DNA of 64,000 nucleotides from the NCBI GenBank assembly GCA_021776475.1, contig JAJFFV010000002.1, positions 124,001-188,000 of the forward strand, given 5' to 3'. This DNA is from Parvularculaceae bacterium. GTDB lineage: Bacteria > Pseudomonadota > Alphaproteobacteria > Caulobacterales > Parvularculaceae. A model generated the notes under the pieces. The model saw only the letters and a program-made list of their open reading frames with translations, searched no databases and had not been told where the DNA came from. Each line of letters starts with the position of its first letter. Positions within the stretch are counted from its first letter, which is position 1. The position numbers and the translations under genes were made by a program. Shown in pieces: positions 26,206-34,644 of this stretch.

Positions 26206-26234
26206 TTGACTAATTTGGTCGGATTTCATATCTT
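26206..26234 (+). promoter_or_regulatory. suf operon promoter with IscR type-1-like box over the -35
   Basis: TTGACT (26206-26211) and TATCTT (26229-26234) with a 17-base spacer form a good sigma-70 promoter 76 bases before iscR. The -35 is part of TTGACTAATTTGGTCGG (26206-26222), which matches the core of the E. coli type 1 IscR site (YYGACTRWWWYAGTCRR) at 16 of 17 positions. This predicts autorepression by [2Fe-2S]-IscR. The match is by eye against the remembered consensus; the flanking AT-rich parts of the consensus are not matched. Confidence 0.6.
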
Positions 26235-26309
26235 TGGCCTTAGAAAAAGCCAGTCGAACCGTGCCTATAACACGTTTTCGGGCAAATACCACACAAGAGC
26301 GCCTCTCAG

Positions 26310-26786
26310 ATGAAGTTAACCGCTAAAGCACGATATGCAGTAACTGCTATGGCTGATATCGCTGCCGTTGACGGGAACGGACCCGTTGCTCTATCGGAAA
26401 TCGCCGAGCGTCAGATGATTTCGCTGAATTTTCTCGAGCAAGTTTTCCGGCACCTAAAAGCGCACAATCTCGTGACAAGCCAAAGAGGCGCTGGAGGTGG
26501 CTATTCCCTCAATTTACCTGCAACAGAAATACGCGTCTCGGATATTGTCAAAGCTGTTGATGAACCCATCCGCACCACCGCCTGTGTACCGGGCGAACTC
26601 ATCGGTTGTCAGGGAACATCAGCGCGCTGCCTCACCCATGACCTGTGGGATGAGCTCGGCCGCCACATAGAAGTCTTTCTCAACTCGATCACGCTCGCCG
26701 ATATCATAAAAAAAAGAGTGCTTGGTCGAGCCATGGTGGGTGACGCACCAATCACCGTTGATCTGATCGACGAGGTTTTGTCATGA
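26310..26786 (+). CDS. iscR: Rrf2-family Fe-S regulator IscR
   Basis: This is a 158-residue winged-helix repressor that senses Fe-S cluster status. The N-terminal MKLTAKARYAVTAM and recognition helix region LEQVFRHLK are typical of Rrf2 proteins. Three Cys for cluster binding are at 92, 100 and 107 (ACVPGELIGCQGTSARC), close to the E. coli pattern 92/98/104. RirA, a related iron regulator, has a similar Cys pattern and cannot be fully excluded, but position at the head of the suf operon favours IscR. Its stop overlaps the next start (ATGA), so expression of the desulfurase is translationally coupled. The upstream promoter carries a likely IscR box. Confidence 0.93.
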   Translation: MKLTAKARYAVTAMADIAAVDGNGPVALSEIAERQMISLNFLEQVFRHLKAHNLVTSQRGAGGGYSLNLPATEIRVSDIVKAVDEPIRTTACVPGELIGCQGTSARCLTHDLWDELGRHIEVFLNSITLADIIKKRVLGRAMVGDAPITVDLIDEVLS

Positions 26787-27943
26787 CCCGATACTACCTC
26801 GACCACAACGCGACGACGCCGCTTAAACCCGAAGTTCGCGCGGCGATGATCGCGGCGATGGACGCGGGCAATCCATCTTCCGTGCATACCGAAGGGCGCA
26901 AAGCAAAAGCGTTGCTTGAAGAAGCGCGTAGTGACGTGGCAAAGCTGGTCGACGCTCCCGCCACTGGCGTGATATTCACAGGCGGCGGCACAGAAGCGAT
27001 CAACATGGCGCTGTGGGGCATGGTGCGGCGATTAAAAAATCCAGTAAAAAACATCTTCGTTTCCGGCATCGAACACGATGCGACGATCAATTGCGCGCGA
27101 GCAATCGAAGAATCGGGCCGTGCAAACTTGAAACTTACGCAAGTCCTCCCGGGTGGGGGCTATGATGCGGGCTGGTTGAAACAGCAATTGGCAGATTATG
27201 ACGCCGAAAAAGACGGCGCCTTTCTTGTCTGCTTGATGCTGGCCAACAATGAGACCGGCGTGGTGCAAGACATCGCGGCGGTCAGAAACGAAATCTTCGC
27301 CAAGGGTGGCTTTTTGTTTGTGGATGCCGCGCAGGCAGTGGGGAAAATAAAAGTGTCGTTTAACGATCTGCAAGCGGACCTCATGAGTATCGCCGCGCAT
27401 AAATTTAACGGCCCCAAAGGCGTGGGCGCGCTTGTGACCAAACCGGGCATACCGCTTGAGCCGTTGATGCAGGGTGGTGGCCAGGAAATGAGTCGCCGCG
27501 CTGGCACTGAGAATATGGTGGCGATTGCCGGTCTCGGCGCCGCCGCAGAAGCGACAGACCTTGACCACATGGCCGGCCTCGCCGCACTGCGTGATCGGTT
27601 GGAAGCGGGCCTGAGCAAAAATAATGTCGCCGGGTTGAAAATCTGGGGCGGTGAAAGCGAGCGCCTACCCAACACGCTGTGTTTTTCTGCGCCGGGGTTT
27701 TCCTCAGAGACGCAGGTGATGGCGCTGGACCTCGCAGGGATTGCGGTCTCGTCCGGCTCGGCCTGTTCATCGGGCAAAGTCAAGCCCAGCCATGTTTTGA
27801 CAGCGATGGGCGCAAACGAAGAAGAAGCAGCCAGCACACTTCGTGTTTCACTTGGCTGGGACACAACAGAAGAAGCTGTCGATGCGTTTCTGGAAAAATG
27901 GAGCGTGGCCTATGCCCGCGCTGTTCGGGGGAGGGCCGCATGA
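26783..27943 (+). CDS. Cysteine desulfurase, NifS/IscS class
   Basis: PLP enzyme that takes sulfur from L-cysteine and passes it on as persulfide. The 386-residue product has the PLP lysine Lys207 (SIAAHKFNG), HDA (98-100) in the position of the catalytic His, and the mobile-loop Cys328 in SSGSACSSGKVKPSH, which marks class I (NifS/IscS) rather than SufS. The operon therefore encodes two desulfurases, this one and a SufS type at 33420-34640, a common alphaproteobacterial situation. ATGA overlaps tie it to iscR upstream and to the DUF1330 gene downstream. Confidence 0.92.
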   Translation: MTRYYLDHNATTPLKPEVRAAMIAAMDAGNPSSVHTEGRKAKALLEEARSDVAKLVDAPATGVIFTGGGTEAINMALWGMVRRLKNPVKNIFVSGIEHDATINCARAIEESGRANLKLTQVLPGGGYDAGWLKQQLADYDAEKDGAFLVCLMLANNETGVVQDIAAVRNEIFAKGGFLFVDAAQAVGKIKVSFNDLQADLMSIAAHKFNGPKGVGALVTKPGIPLEPLMQGGGQEMSRRAGTENMVAIAGLGAAAEATDLDHMAGLAALRDRLEAGLSKNNVAGLKIWGGESERLPNTLCFSAPGFSSETQVMALDLAGIAVSSGSACSSGKVKPSHVLTAMGANEEEAASTLRVSLGWDTTEEAVDAFLEKWSVAYARAVRGRAA

Positions 27944-28242
27944 CTGTTTATTTTGCCGGACAAATCAAAATCAAGAATCGCGAGGCATATGATCGTTACG
28001 CGGCGAAATTCATGGATGTCTTCTCGAAGTTTAAGGGCACGATGCTCGCAGCGGATTTCGACCCGAAGGTACTTTCTGGCGAATGGGATAAAGATCGTCT
28101 TGTTTTGATGTCGTTTCCTGACGAGGCGTCGCTTATGGCCTGGTTGACATCAGACGCGTACAAAGAAATTAGTGCTGACCGGGACGAAGGGGCGGATATA
28201 ACCGCACTACTCGCGCAAGGTATCGAGGTCATGCAACAATGA
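27940..28242 (+). CDS. DUF1330 family protein in suf operon
   Basis: This is a 100-residue cytoplasmic protein with the ferredoxin-like DUF1330 pattern: [19 protein letters not shown] at the start, the [23 protein letters not shown] strand-helix, and [19 protein letters not shown]1330 proteins are dimeric alpha/beta barrels of mostly unknown function, related in fold to stress-response monooxygenase-like proteins. The start overlaps the desulfurase stop (ATGA) and its own stop overlaps sufB (ATGA), so it is firmly inside the operon and translationally coupled. DUF1330 is not a standard Suf component. The 87 codons open upstream in the same frame are a shadow. Confidence 0.85.
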   Translation: MTVYFAGQIKIKNREAYDRYAAKFMDVFSKFKGTMLAADFDPKVLSGEWDKDRLVLMSFPDEASLMAWLTSDAYKEISADRDEGADITALLAQGIEVMQQ

Positions 28243-29756
28243 CCGCTGTCAACGAACGCATAGCCAAAGCAACCGTCGAAACGGCAAAGTCCCTCGAAAC
28301 CTATAAGCACGGATTCGTCACTGACATTGAATCTGAAAAAGCCCCGAAAGGCCTCAACGAAGATATCGTTCGTTATATCTCAGAAAAAAAAGAAGAGCCG
28401 GAATGGATGCTTCAATGGCGCCTTGAAGCATTTAAGCGCTGGCTGCAGATGGACGAACCCAAATGGGCCCATGTGAACTATCCGGTCATCGATTACCAAG
28501 ATGCGTATTACTATGCGCAGCCGAAGACCGGCGCAAAATACGAAAGTCTCGATGACGTGCCGCCGGAAATCCTCGCTGACTTTGAAAAGCTTGGCATTCC
28601 GTTGCGCGAAGCAGAAGTCCTGCTCGGCGTTGAAGGCGCGGCCGCCAGCGCCGCTGAAGCCCGGACGGGCGCAGCACCCAAGGTGGCGGTTGACGCGGTC
28701 TTTGACTCGGTCTCCGTCGCGACAACTTTTCAGGCAGAACTGGCAAAATCCGGCGTCATTTTCATGTCGATTTCCGAAGCGATCCGCGAATACCCAGAGC
28801 TGGTCAGGAAATATCTCGGCACGGTCGTGCCCGTGACCGACAATTTCTTCGCGACATTGAACTCGGCCGTCTTTTCTGACGGCACCTTCGTCTACGTGCC
28901 GGAAGGTGTCCGTTGCCCGATGGAGCTGTCGACTTACTTTCGGATCAACGAAGCCAACACCGGTCAGTTCGAGCGCACCCTAATCGTTGCCGATAAGGGC
29001 GCCTATGTCTCGTATCTTGAGGGCTGCACCGCGCCGATGCGCGATGAAAACCAACTTCATGCGGCAGTCGTAGAACTGGTCGCGCTCGAAGACGCCGAAA
29101 TAAAATATTCCACCGTCCAGAACTGGTATCCGGGCGATAAGGACGGCAAAGGTGGCATTTTCAATTTCGTCACCAAGCGTGCTGATTGCCGCGGCGATAA
29201 CTCCAAGGTTTCGTGGACGCAGGTCGAAACCGGCTCTGCAGTGACCTGGAAATACCCGTCCTGCATCTTGCGTGGCGACAATTCCGTCGGTGAGTTTTAT
29301 TCAATTGCCATCACCAACAATCATCAGCAGGCGGACACAGGCACCAAGATGATCCATCTCGGCAAGAACACCAAAAGCCGGATCATCTCCAAAGGTATCT
29401 CCGCTGGCAAGTCCGACCAGACATATCGCGGCCTCGTCTCGGTCAACCGAAAGGCCTCGGGCGTTCGCAATTTCACTCAGTGTGATTCTTTGCTGATTGG
29501 GCACCAGTGCGGCGCCCACACTGTGCCCTATGTCGAATGCAAAAACGCCGGCGCGATCCTTGAGCATGAAGCGACAACTTCACGCCTGTCAGAGGATCAA
29601 CTGTTCTATTGCCGACAGCGCGGGCTTGGTGAAGAAGAAGCCGTGGCGCTTCTCGTCAACGGCTTCTGTCGCGAAGTCCTGCAGGAATTGCCGATGGAAT
29701 TCGCAGTAGAAGCGCAGAAATTGGTGCAGGTATCATTAGAGGGGAGTGTTGGGTGA
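28239..29756 (+). CDS. sufB: Fe-S cluster assembly scaffold SufB
   Basis: Core of the SufBC2D scaffold where sulfide and iron are assembled into clusters. The 505-residue product has the N-terminal helical part ([16 protein letters not shown]), the beta-helix core with [61 protein letters not shown], and the C-terminal [20 protein letters not shown] with the conserved Cys and Glu used in sulfur transfer and cluster binding. Coupled to DUF1330 by an ATGA overlap; its TGA shares one base with a possible 45-codon ORF. Separated from sufC by about 1.7 kb of accessory genes. Confidence 0.96.
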   Translation: MTAVNERIAKATVETAKSLETYKHGFVTDIESEKAPKGLNEDIVRYISEKKEEPEWMLQWRLEAFKRWLQMDEPKWAHVNYPVIDYQDAYYYAQPKTGAKYESLDDVPPEILADFEKLGIPLREAEVLLGVEGAAASAAEARTGAAPKVAVDAVFDSVSVATTFQAELAKSGVIFMSISEAIREYPELVRKYLGTVVPVTDNFFATLNSAVFSDGTFVYVPEGVRCPMELSTYFRINEANTGQFERTLIVADKGAYVSYLEGCTAPMRDENQLHAAVVELVALEDAEIKYSTVQNWYPGDKDGKGGIFNFVTKRADCRGDNSKVSWTQVETGSAVTWKYPSCILRGDNSVGEFYSIAITNNHQQADTGTKMIHLGKNTKSRIISKGISAGKSDQTYRGLVSVNRKASGVRNFTQCDSLLIGHQCGAHTVPYVECKNAGAILEHEATTSRLSEDQLFYCRQRGLGEEEAVALLVNGFCREVLQELPMEFAVEAQKLVQVSLEGSVG

Positions 29757-29893
29757 TGCTTTTTCTCTCGCTCCCCGCTGCTGCGTCATGGTGGATCGAC
29801 GGCGTCACCTGGCTTGAAGCGGTGAACATCGGCGATCCTACAACCGTCTACATCATTGATGAGCCAAAACCGGGGAAGAAAAATGGCGAATAA
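29756..29893 (+). CDS. Possible small protein (45 residues) in suf operon
   Basis: The ATG shares its first base with the sufB stop (TGATG), and the frame runs 45 codons to a TAA that overlaps the next gene by 11 bases. The predicted peptide begins with a short hydrophobic stretch ([10 protein letters not shown]) and contains WWIDGVTWLEAVN; it has a Lys/Pro-rich end. This tight spacing is the pattern used by real genes throughout this operon, but there is no independent Shine-Dalgarno, and a chance frame between sufB and the SDR start is possible. Function unknown. Confidence 0.4.
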   Translation: MLFLSLPAAASWWIDGVTWLEAVNIGDPTTVYIIDEPKPGKKNGE

Positions 29894-30563
29894 AAAAGCA
29901 ATCATCGCAGGCGTCGGTCCGGGCAACGGCATGGCGATCGCCAGACGCTTTGCTGCCGCGGGGTATGATCTGGCGTTGCTCGCCCGCTCGAAAGACAAGC
30001 TGAAAAACTACGCCAAAGACAGCGGGCTTTCGGATGTCGACGTCAAAACCGTCGCTGCCGACTTTGCCGATATGAAAGACACGGACAAACGTATCCGCGA
30101 AGCAGTAAAAAAACTCGGCGGCGTTGATGTGCTGGTTTATAACGCCTCGCTCTACCGGGAGATCAACTGGAAGGACCTGTCGGCTGAAGATTTGATGAGC
30201 GAAGTAACAGTCGGTGCCGGCTCGGCCTATGCAGCGATGCGTGCTGCTGGTGAGACCATGATCCAGAACGGCGGCGGCACGATCATCGCGACCGGCGGTG
30301 GTTCAGCCCTACGCCCGCAGGAAACACCGGAAGCGCCAGGGCTGCCGGTCACCAAAGGTGCCATGCGCAATCTCGTCCTTTCTGTCGCATCGCAATTCGC
30401 CGAAGACAACATCTATCTCGCAACTGTCACGGTGAACGGCCCGGTAAAAGACGGCACCTTCTACAGCCCGACAGCCATCGCCGATCAGATTTTTGAAACC
30501 GCTCACCTGCCGCAAGATTTGCGCGTTAGCGAAGTCTGGTTCCGTGACCCGAAGGAGGATTAG
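29883..30563 (+). CDS. Atypical short-chain dehydrogenase/reductase-like protein in suf operon
   Basis: The 226-residue protein has a Rossmann fold of the SDR type: glycine motif GVGPGNGMAIA (about 9-19), LARSKDKL for cofactor choice, ADFAD, and VYNAS instead of the usual NNAG. Ser is present in GGGSAL, but at the position of the catalytic Tyr of YxxxK the sequence is LPVTK, so Tyr is replaced by Leu. It may bind NAD(P) without standard reduction chemistry, or act on an unusual substrate. Start ATG 29883 follows GGGGAAG; the frame opens 27 bases earlier. The cupin gene abuts directly after its stop. Not a known Suf component. Confidence 0.85.
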   Translation: MANKKAIIAGVGPGNGMAIARRFAAAGYDLALLARSKDKLKNYAKDSGLSDVDVKTVAADFADMKDTDKRIREAVKKLGGVDVLVYNASLYREINWKDLSAEDLMSEVTVGAGSAYAAMRAAGETMIQNGGGTIIATGGGSALRPQETPEAPGLPVTKGAMRNLVLSVASQFAEDNIYLATVTVNGPVKDGTFYSPTAIADQIFETAHLPQDLRVSEVWFRDPKED

Positions 30564-31061
30564 ATGACAGACAAACCTGTGCTCAACATTGACGATCTCG
30601 AATTCATGGAATTCGGTCATGGCGACAAGTTCAAGGCCCAGCTTGGCGAAATCGCCATACCGCTTGGCCTGAGCCGCATCGGCTGCATGCTGCATGTGGT
30701 CCCGCCGGGCAAGACGGCCTTTCCGTTTCACAATCACCACAATCTGGATGAGATGTTTATCATCATCGAAGGAGAGGGTGACTACCGCTTCGGCGAAAAA
30801 AAATATTCCGTTGGCAAGGGTGATGTTATAGCCGCACCTGCCGGCGGCCCAGAAGTTGCCCACCAGCTATGGAACACCGGCGACACACCGCTGAAATATT
30901 TCGGTATTTCCGATGTATCTGATCCATCAGTTGTCGAATACCCCGACAGCGGCAAGTTTGCAGTGTCCTCAATGATGAAAGACGGTGATCCGCGCACCGC
31001 GCATCTGCGCTTCATCGGCCGGACGAAAGACACAACCGGCTACTTCGACGGGGAGGAGTGA
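30564..31061 (+). CDS. Cupin domain protein in suf operon
   Basis: This is a 165-residue single-domain cupin. Motif 1 is PGKTAFPFHNHHNLDEMF with likely metal ligands His56, His58 and Glu63; motif 2 is GDVIAAPAGGPEVAHQLWN with His100. All four metal-ligand positions are filled, so it can bind iron, manganese or nickel. The start abuts the SDR stop and its own stop shares a base with the lipoprotein gene. A metal-binding cupin inside a suf operon could be an iron-dependent enzyme or sensor (inference); no substrate can be assigned. Confidence 0.88.
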   Translation: MTDKPVLNIDDLEFMEFGHGDKFKAQLGEIAIPLGLSRIGCMLHVVPPGKTAFPFHNHHNLDEMFIIIEGEGDYRFGEKKYSVGKGDVIAAPAGGPEVAHQLWNTGDTPLKYFGISDVSDPSVVEYPDSGKFAVSSMMKDGDPRTAHLRFIGRTKDTTGYFDGEE

Positions 31062-31468
31062 TGAATCAGCTCTTTGTATACGTGTTGGCTTGTTTGATGC
31101 TGTCCGCATGTGCAAGCGCCGAAGCGCAGGGTCGACCGAAGTCCCTTGAAGATGTAAGAACGCCGCCATCGGGTGACATGCCTCTGCCGGAAACTCGCAG
31201 CGACAGTGTACTTGGTCTCCTGGCCGCGCTCTACCCGGAATTTCCAGGTGAGGGCCGGTCAACGTTCGAAATTGCGATTATCAACAGCAATGCCGCTTTA
31301 TTGCAGGCGACAATTATCCAAACTGGTGTCGCAGATGATGCGATCGCTGCGACCCGTGATGTTCTGCTGCTTGCTAATGATGGCGAGTGGCATGTCACCG
31401 GCTTCAAGCAGGAACGCAAATGCTACCGAACCGGTATCTTTGACTGGACTACCCATCTCTGCCCATAG
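31061..31468 (+). CDS. Small lipoprotein of unknown function in suf operon
   Basis: This is a 135-residue predicted lipoprotein: the signal sequence MNQLFVYVLACLMLSACAS has a lipobox LSAC. The mature part is a short alpha/beta domain (ALLQATIIQTGVADDAIAATRDVLLLAND, about 85-113), then GEWHVTGFKQERKCYRTG; the last residues contain two Cys (KCYR and HLCP) that could pair. I do not recognise the family. The ATG at 31061 uses GGGGAGGAG just upstream and overlaps the cupin stop by one base; an adjacent GTG at 31058 is an alternative. An envelope lipoprotein in an operon of cytoplasmic Fe-S proteins is unusual. Confidence 0.75.
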   Translation: MNQLFVYVLACLMLSACASAEAQGRPKSLEDVRTPPSGDMPLPETRSDSVLGLLAALYPEFPGEGRSTFEIAIINSNAALLQATIIQTGVADDAIAATRDVLLLANDGEWHVTGFKQERKCYRTGIFDWTTHLCP

Positions 31469-31476
31469 GAAACAAA

Positions 31477-32226
31477 ATGCTCACTATTAGTAACCTCCAT
31501 ATCTCCGTTGACGGCGCTGAAATTGTCAAAGGCCTGTCGCTCGACGTGCCCGCTGGTGAAGTACACGCGATCATGGGACCGAACGGCTCGGGTAAATCGA
31601 CGCTGTCTTATGCCATCGCCGGCCGCAGTGGGTATGACGTCACCAAGGGCGACATTCAGCTTGAGAAAAAAAATCTGCTGCAGATGGAGCCGGAAGAACG
31701 CTCGGCCAGCGGCCTGTTCCTGTCGTTCCAACAACCGATGGAAATTCCAGGTGTCGGCACTATGAGCTTTATCCGCACAAGCCTGAATGCGCAGCGCAAA
31801 GCGCGCGGCGAGGAAGGGGTCAGTGCGGCAGATTTTCTGCGGCTCGTCCGGGCGAAAGCGAAAATCGTTGGGCTTACAGATGAACAGCTGAAAAGGCCTT
31901 TCAATGTTGGATTTTCCGGCGGCGAAAAAAAACGCATGGAAATGCTGCAAATGGCGATCTTTGAACCGCGCTTCGCGATCATGGATGAAACGGACTCTGG
32001 CCTTGATATCGATGCGTTGAAAATGGTCGGCGCCGTCGTCAATGCACTGCGGACGCCGGATCGCGGGTTCCTCATCATCACCCATTACCAACGGCTGCTC
32101 GATCATATCAATCCTGATCGCATTCATGTGCTCGCCGACGGCAAGATCGTTAAATCCGGCGGAGCGGAATTGGCCACCGAGCTTGAAAGCGACGGCTATG
32201 ATAAATTCGCTGGCGAGGCGGCCTAG
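31477..32226 (+). CDS. sufC: Fe-S assembly ATPase SufC
   Basis: ABC-type ATPase that drives conformational change of SufB-SufD during cluster assembly; it is cytosolic and not a transporter. The 249-residue product has Walker A GPNGSGKS (34-41), the SufC-typical GRSGYDVTKGDI segment, FLSFQQPMEIPGV after the Q-loop, signature FSGGEKKRMEMLQMA, and the Walker B plus D-loop region AIMDETDSGLDIDAL. It is followed immediately by sufD without spacing. A Shine-Dalgarno AGGAAA precedes the ATG. Confidence 0.97.
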   Translation: MLTISNLHISVDGAEIVKGLSLDVPAGEVHAIMGPNGSGKSTLSYAIAGRSGYDVTKGDIQLEKKNLLQMEPEERSASGLFLSFQQPMEIPGVGTMSFIRTSLNAQRKARGEEGVSAADFLRLVRAKAKIVGLTDEQLKRPFNVGFSGGEKKRMEMLQMAIFEPRFAIMDETDSGLDIDALKMVGAVVNALRTPDRGFLIITHYQRLLDHINPDRIHVLADGKIVKSGGAELATELESDGYDKFAGEAA

Positions 32227-33423
32227 ATGGGCGCTGTTTTAAAACTCACGACAGCAGAACAAACCCTGTTGCAACAGTTGCCGAAGGGCGACGTTGCTGC
32301 TCGCTTGCGCGAACACGGGCTACCTGGCCGGCGTAAAGAGGGCTGGCGCTGGTCGGATTTGCGCAGCGTATTGAAAGAGCCGATCGCTCTATCTGATCCG
32401 TATGCCGGCACAATATCGCCGACTGCCTTGATCCTTGAAAATGCTGGCGAGCTTATTTTTGCAAACGGTCGTCTTGTTGGACACCCGTCCTATCTGCCGC
32501 CGCAAATACGCATCTCACGTCAGTCAGCCCATCTGGGCACGCCCGGGGCACCGCTCGCAGCAATTGCGTCGGAACTTTCTGACGGGGCGCACATTGTGGA
32601 GATTGTGGGCAAACTGCCCTCACCGGTGTTGATCCGCTACCTCTCTGACGGCAGTGGTATGCATCAAACTAGAGTTCAGGTGCGCCTGGCACCGGATACG
32701 GAAGCGACAATTATCGAGCATCACGAAAGTACGGAAGGTGCCTGGCTTAGTAATAATTTGTGCGAATTTTCGCTCAATTCCAAAAGCCACCTGACGCGGA
32801 TTGTTGTGCAGGAGGGCGCGCCAGGAGCTATCGGCGCCATAACCGGACTGGTCATGCTGGGCGACCGCGCCACCTACACCCAAATAGGCCTGGGATTTGG
32901 CGGAAAGATGGTGCGTGATGAAACCCAAATCGTACATGTTCAGCGAGGCGCGAAAGCGAAGTTATCCGGCGCTTATCTTCTGGATGACAAAAATCATCTT
33001 GATAATACGACACGCGTAGAACACCGGGCCATCGAAGGCCTCACGGAGGAACTGTACAAGGGTGTATTGCGCGGGCAATCCCGCGGCGTTTTTCAGGGAA
33101 AATTTTTCGTCGCCCGCGATGCCCAGAAAACGGATGCCAGAATGAGCCACCACGCTTTGTTGCTATCCGAAAACGCGGAAGTAAATGCCAAACCGGAACT
33201 CGAAATCTACGCTGATGATGTGCAGTGCGCGCACGGCAACACTGTCGGCTCGCTGGATGAAAACGTACTGTTCTACATGCGCCAACGCGGTATGTCGGAA
33301 AACGAGGCGCGCGCGATCTTGGTGGATGCGTTTGTTGGTGAAGTGCTGGAAGGGATCAAGCACGAGCAGCTGCGCGAACAGCTTGTCACCAAAGTGCGTG
33401 ATTTCATGGGAGGTGGGGCATGA
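32227..33423 (+). CDS. sufD: Fe-S cluster assembly protein SufD
   Basis: Partner of SufB in the SufBC2D scaffold; needed for iron acquisition into the cluster. The 398-residue product has the N-terminal RRKEGWRWSDLRSVL, a long beta-helix with FVARDAQKTDARMSHHALLLSENAEV cut short by the conserved His residue of SufD in SHHALLL, and the C-terminal RQRGMSENEARAILVDAF typical of SufB/SufD. Its ATG begins right after the sufC stop, and its stop overlaps sufS (ATGA). Confidence 0.94.
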   Translation: MGAVLKLTTAEQTLLQQLPKGDVAARLREHGLPGRRKEGWRWSDLRSVLKEPIALSDPYAGTISPTALILENAGELIFANGRLVGHPSYLPPQIRISRQSAHLGTPGAPLAAIASELSDGAHIVEIVGKLPSPVLIRYLSDGSGMHQTRVQVRLAPDTEATIIEHHESTEGAWLSNNLCEFSLNSKSHLTRIVVQEGAPGAIGAITGLVMLGDRATYTQIGLGFGGKMVRDETQIVHVQRGAKAKLSGAYLLDDKNHLDNTTRVEHRAIEGLTEELYKGVLRGQSRGVFQGKFFVARDAQKTDARMSHHALLLSENAEVNAKPELEIYADDVQCAHGNTVGSLDENVLFYMRQRGMSENEARAILVDAFVGEVLEGIKHEQLREQLVTKVRDFMGGGA

Positions 33424-34640
33424 GCTTAGATGTTGCCGCCATTCGCGCCCAATTCCCGATCCTTGCATCAGAGGTTTATGACAAGCCACTTATCTACCTC
33501 GACAATGCTGCGTCCGCTCAAAAACCGCTGGCGGTTATTGACCGCATGAACGAGGTGATGACCAGTGGGTACGCCAATGTTCATCGCGGCCTTCATTATA
33601 TGTCCAACAAGGCGACCACGGATTACGAACGTGCACGGGAAAGCGTCGCCCGTTTCCTGGCTGCAGCGAGCCCTGATGAAATCATTTTCACGATGGGCGG
33701 CACGGATGCGATGAACCTCGTCGCAAATTCTCTTGGTGTCGAACACCTTCAAAAAGGTGACGAAGTCATTCTCTCAGTTATGGAGCACCACTCCAACATC
33801 GTGCCTTGGCATCTATTACGGGAGCGCAACGGTGTTGTTTTGAAGTGGCTTGATGTCACCGACGACGGTGTGATCGATCTGGCCGCATACCGCGCATTGT
33901 TTACCGAAAAAACGAAACTGGTCGCTATTACCGGTCTTTCCAATGTGCTCGGCTGCGCGCCGCCCTTGAAGGAAATGGCAGCGATTGCTCATGAGCACGA
34001 TGCTCTAATCTTTGTTGATGGGTGCCAGAAGTCTGTTCACGGACCGGTTGATGTGCAGGATCTGGATGTCGATTTTTACGCCTTCACGGGCCACAAGGTT
34101 TATGGTCCGACTGGAATCGGCGCGCTTTACGGCAAACTTAATCTGCTCAACTCCATGCCACCTTATCGCGGTGGTGGTGAGATGATCGACCGAGTGACCA
34201 TGGAAAACGTAACTTACAACGATCCGCCGCACAGGTTTGAAGCGGGCACACCGCCCATCATCGAAGCAATCGGCCTTGGTGCGGCTGTCGAGTGGATGAT
34301 GGCACAAAATATCAGCGACCTTTGCGCCCATGAGCAATCCCTGACCCAAAATGTCATGGAAACGCTGACCGGGTTGAACTGGATCAATCTCTATGGTCAA
34401 GATCCCGCAAAAGGGCCTGTAGTGGCTTTCAATATCGACGGTGCGCACCCACATGATGTAAGCACGATCTTGGACCGATCCGGTGTCGCTGTGCGTGCAG
34501 GTCACCATTGCTGCCAGCCGCTAATGACACGCCTGGGCGTTACCGCGACCGCGAGGGCATCTTTCGCCGCGTATAATACGCATGAAGAAATTGAAGTTTT
34601 TGTCGAGGCGCTGAAAAAAGCGCATAACATGTTGGGTTGA
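33420..34640 (+). CDS. sufS: Cysteine desulfurase SufS (class II)
   Basis: Supplies sulfur to SufB. The 406-residue PLP enzyme has Lys226 in FTGHKVYGP, and the active-site Cys in RAGHHCCQPLM (Cys364), the class II signature; a second Cys follows directly. The EAGTPPIIEAIGLGAAVEW segment is also typical. SufE is not seen in the window; SufU- or SufE-type partners may be elsewhere. Overlaps sufD by four bases and is followed by sufT after 4 bases. Confidence 0.96.
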   Translation: MSLDVAAIRAQFPILASEVYDKPLIYLDNAASAQKPLAVIDRMNEVMTSGYANVHRGLHYMSNKATTDYERARESVARFLAAASPDEIIFTMGGTDAMNLVANSLGVEHLQKGDEVILSVMEHHSNIVPWHLLRERNGVVLKWLDVTDDGVIDLAAYRALFTEKTKLVAITGLSNVLGCAPPLKEMAAIAHEHDALIFVDGCQKSVHGPVDVQDLDVDFYAFTGHKVYGPTGIGALYGKLNLLNSMPPYRGGGEMIDRVTMENVTYNDPPHRFEAGTPPIIEAIGLGAAVEWMMAQNISDLCAHEQSLTQNVMETLTGLNWINLYGQDPAKGPVVAFNIDGAHPHDVSTILDRSGVAVRAGHHCCQPLMTRLGVTATARASFAAYNTHEEIEVFVEALKKAHNMLG

Positions 34641-34644
34641 TACG

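Noticed and set aside
26110-26292. 60-codon minus-strand frame upstream of iscR
   Set aside because: Covers the suf promoter and IscR box; no ribosome binding site and no family features.
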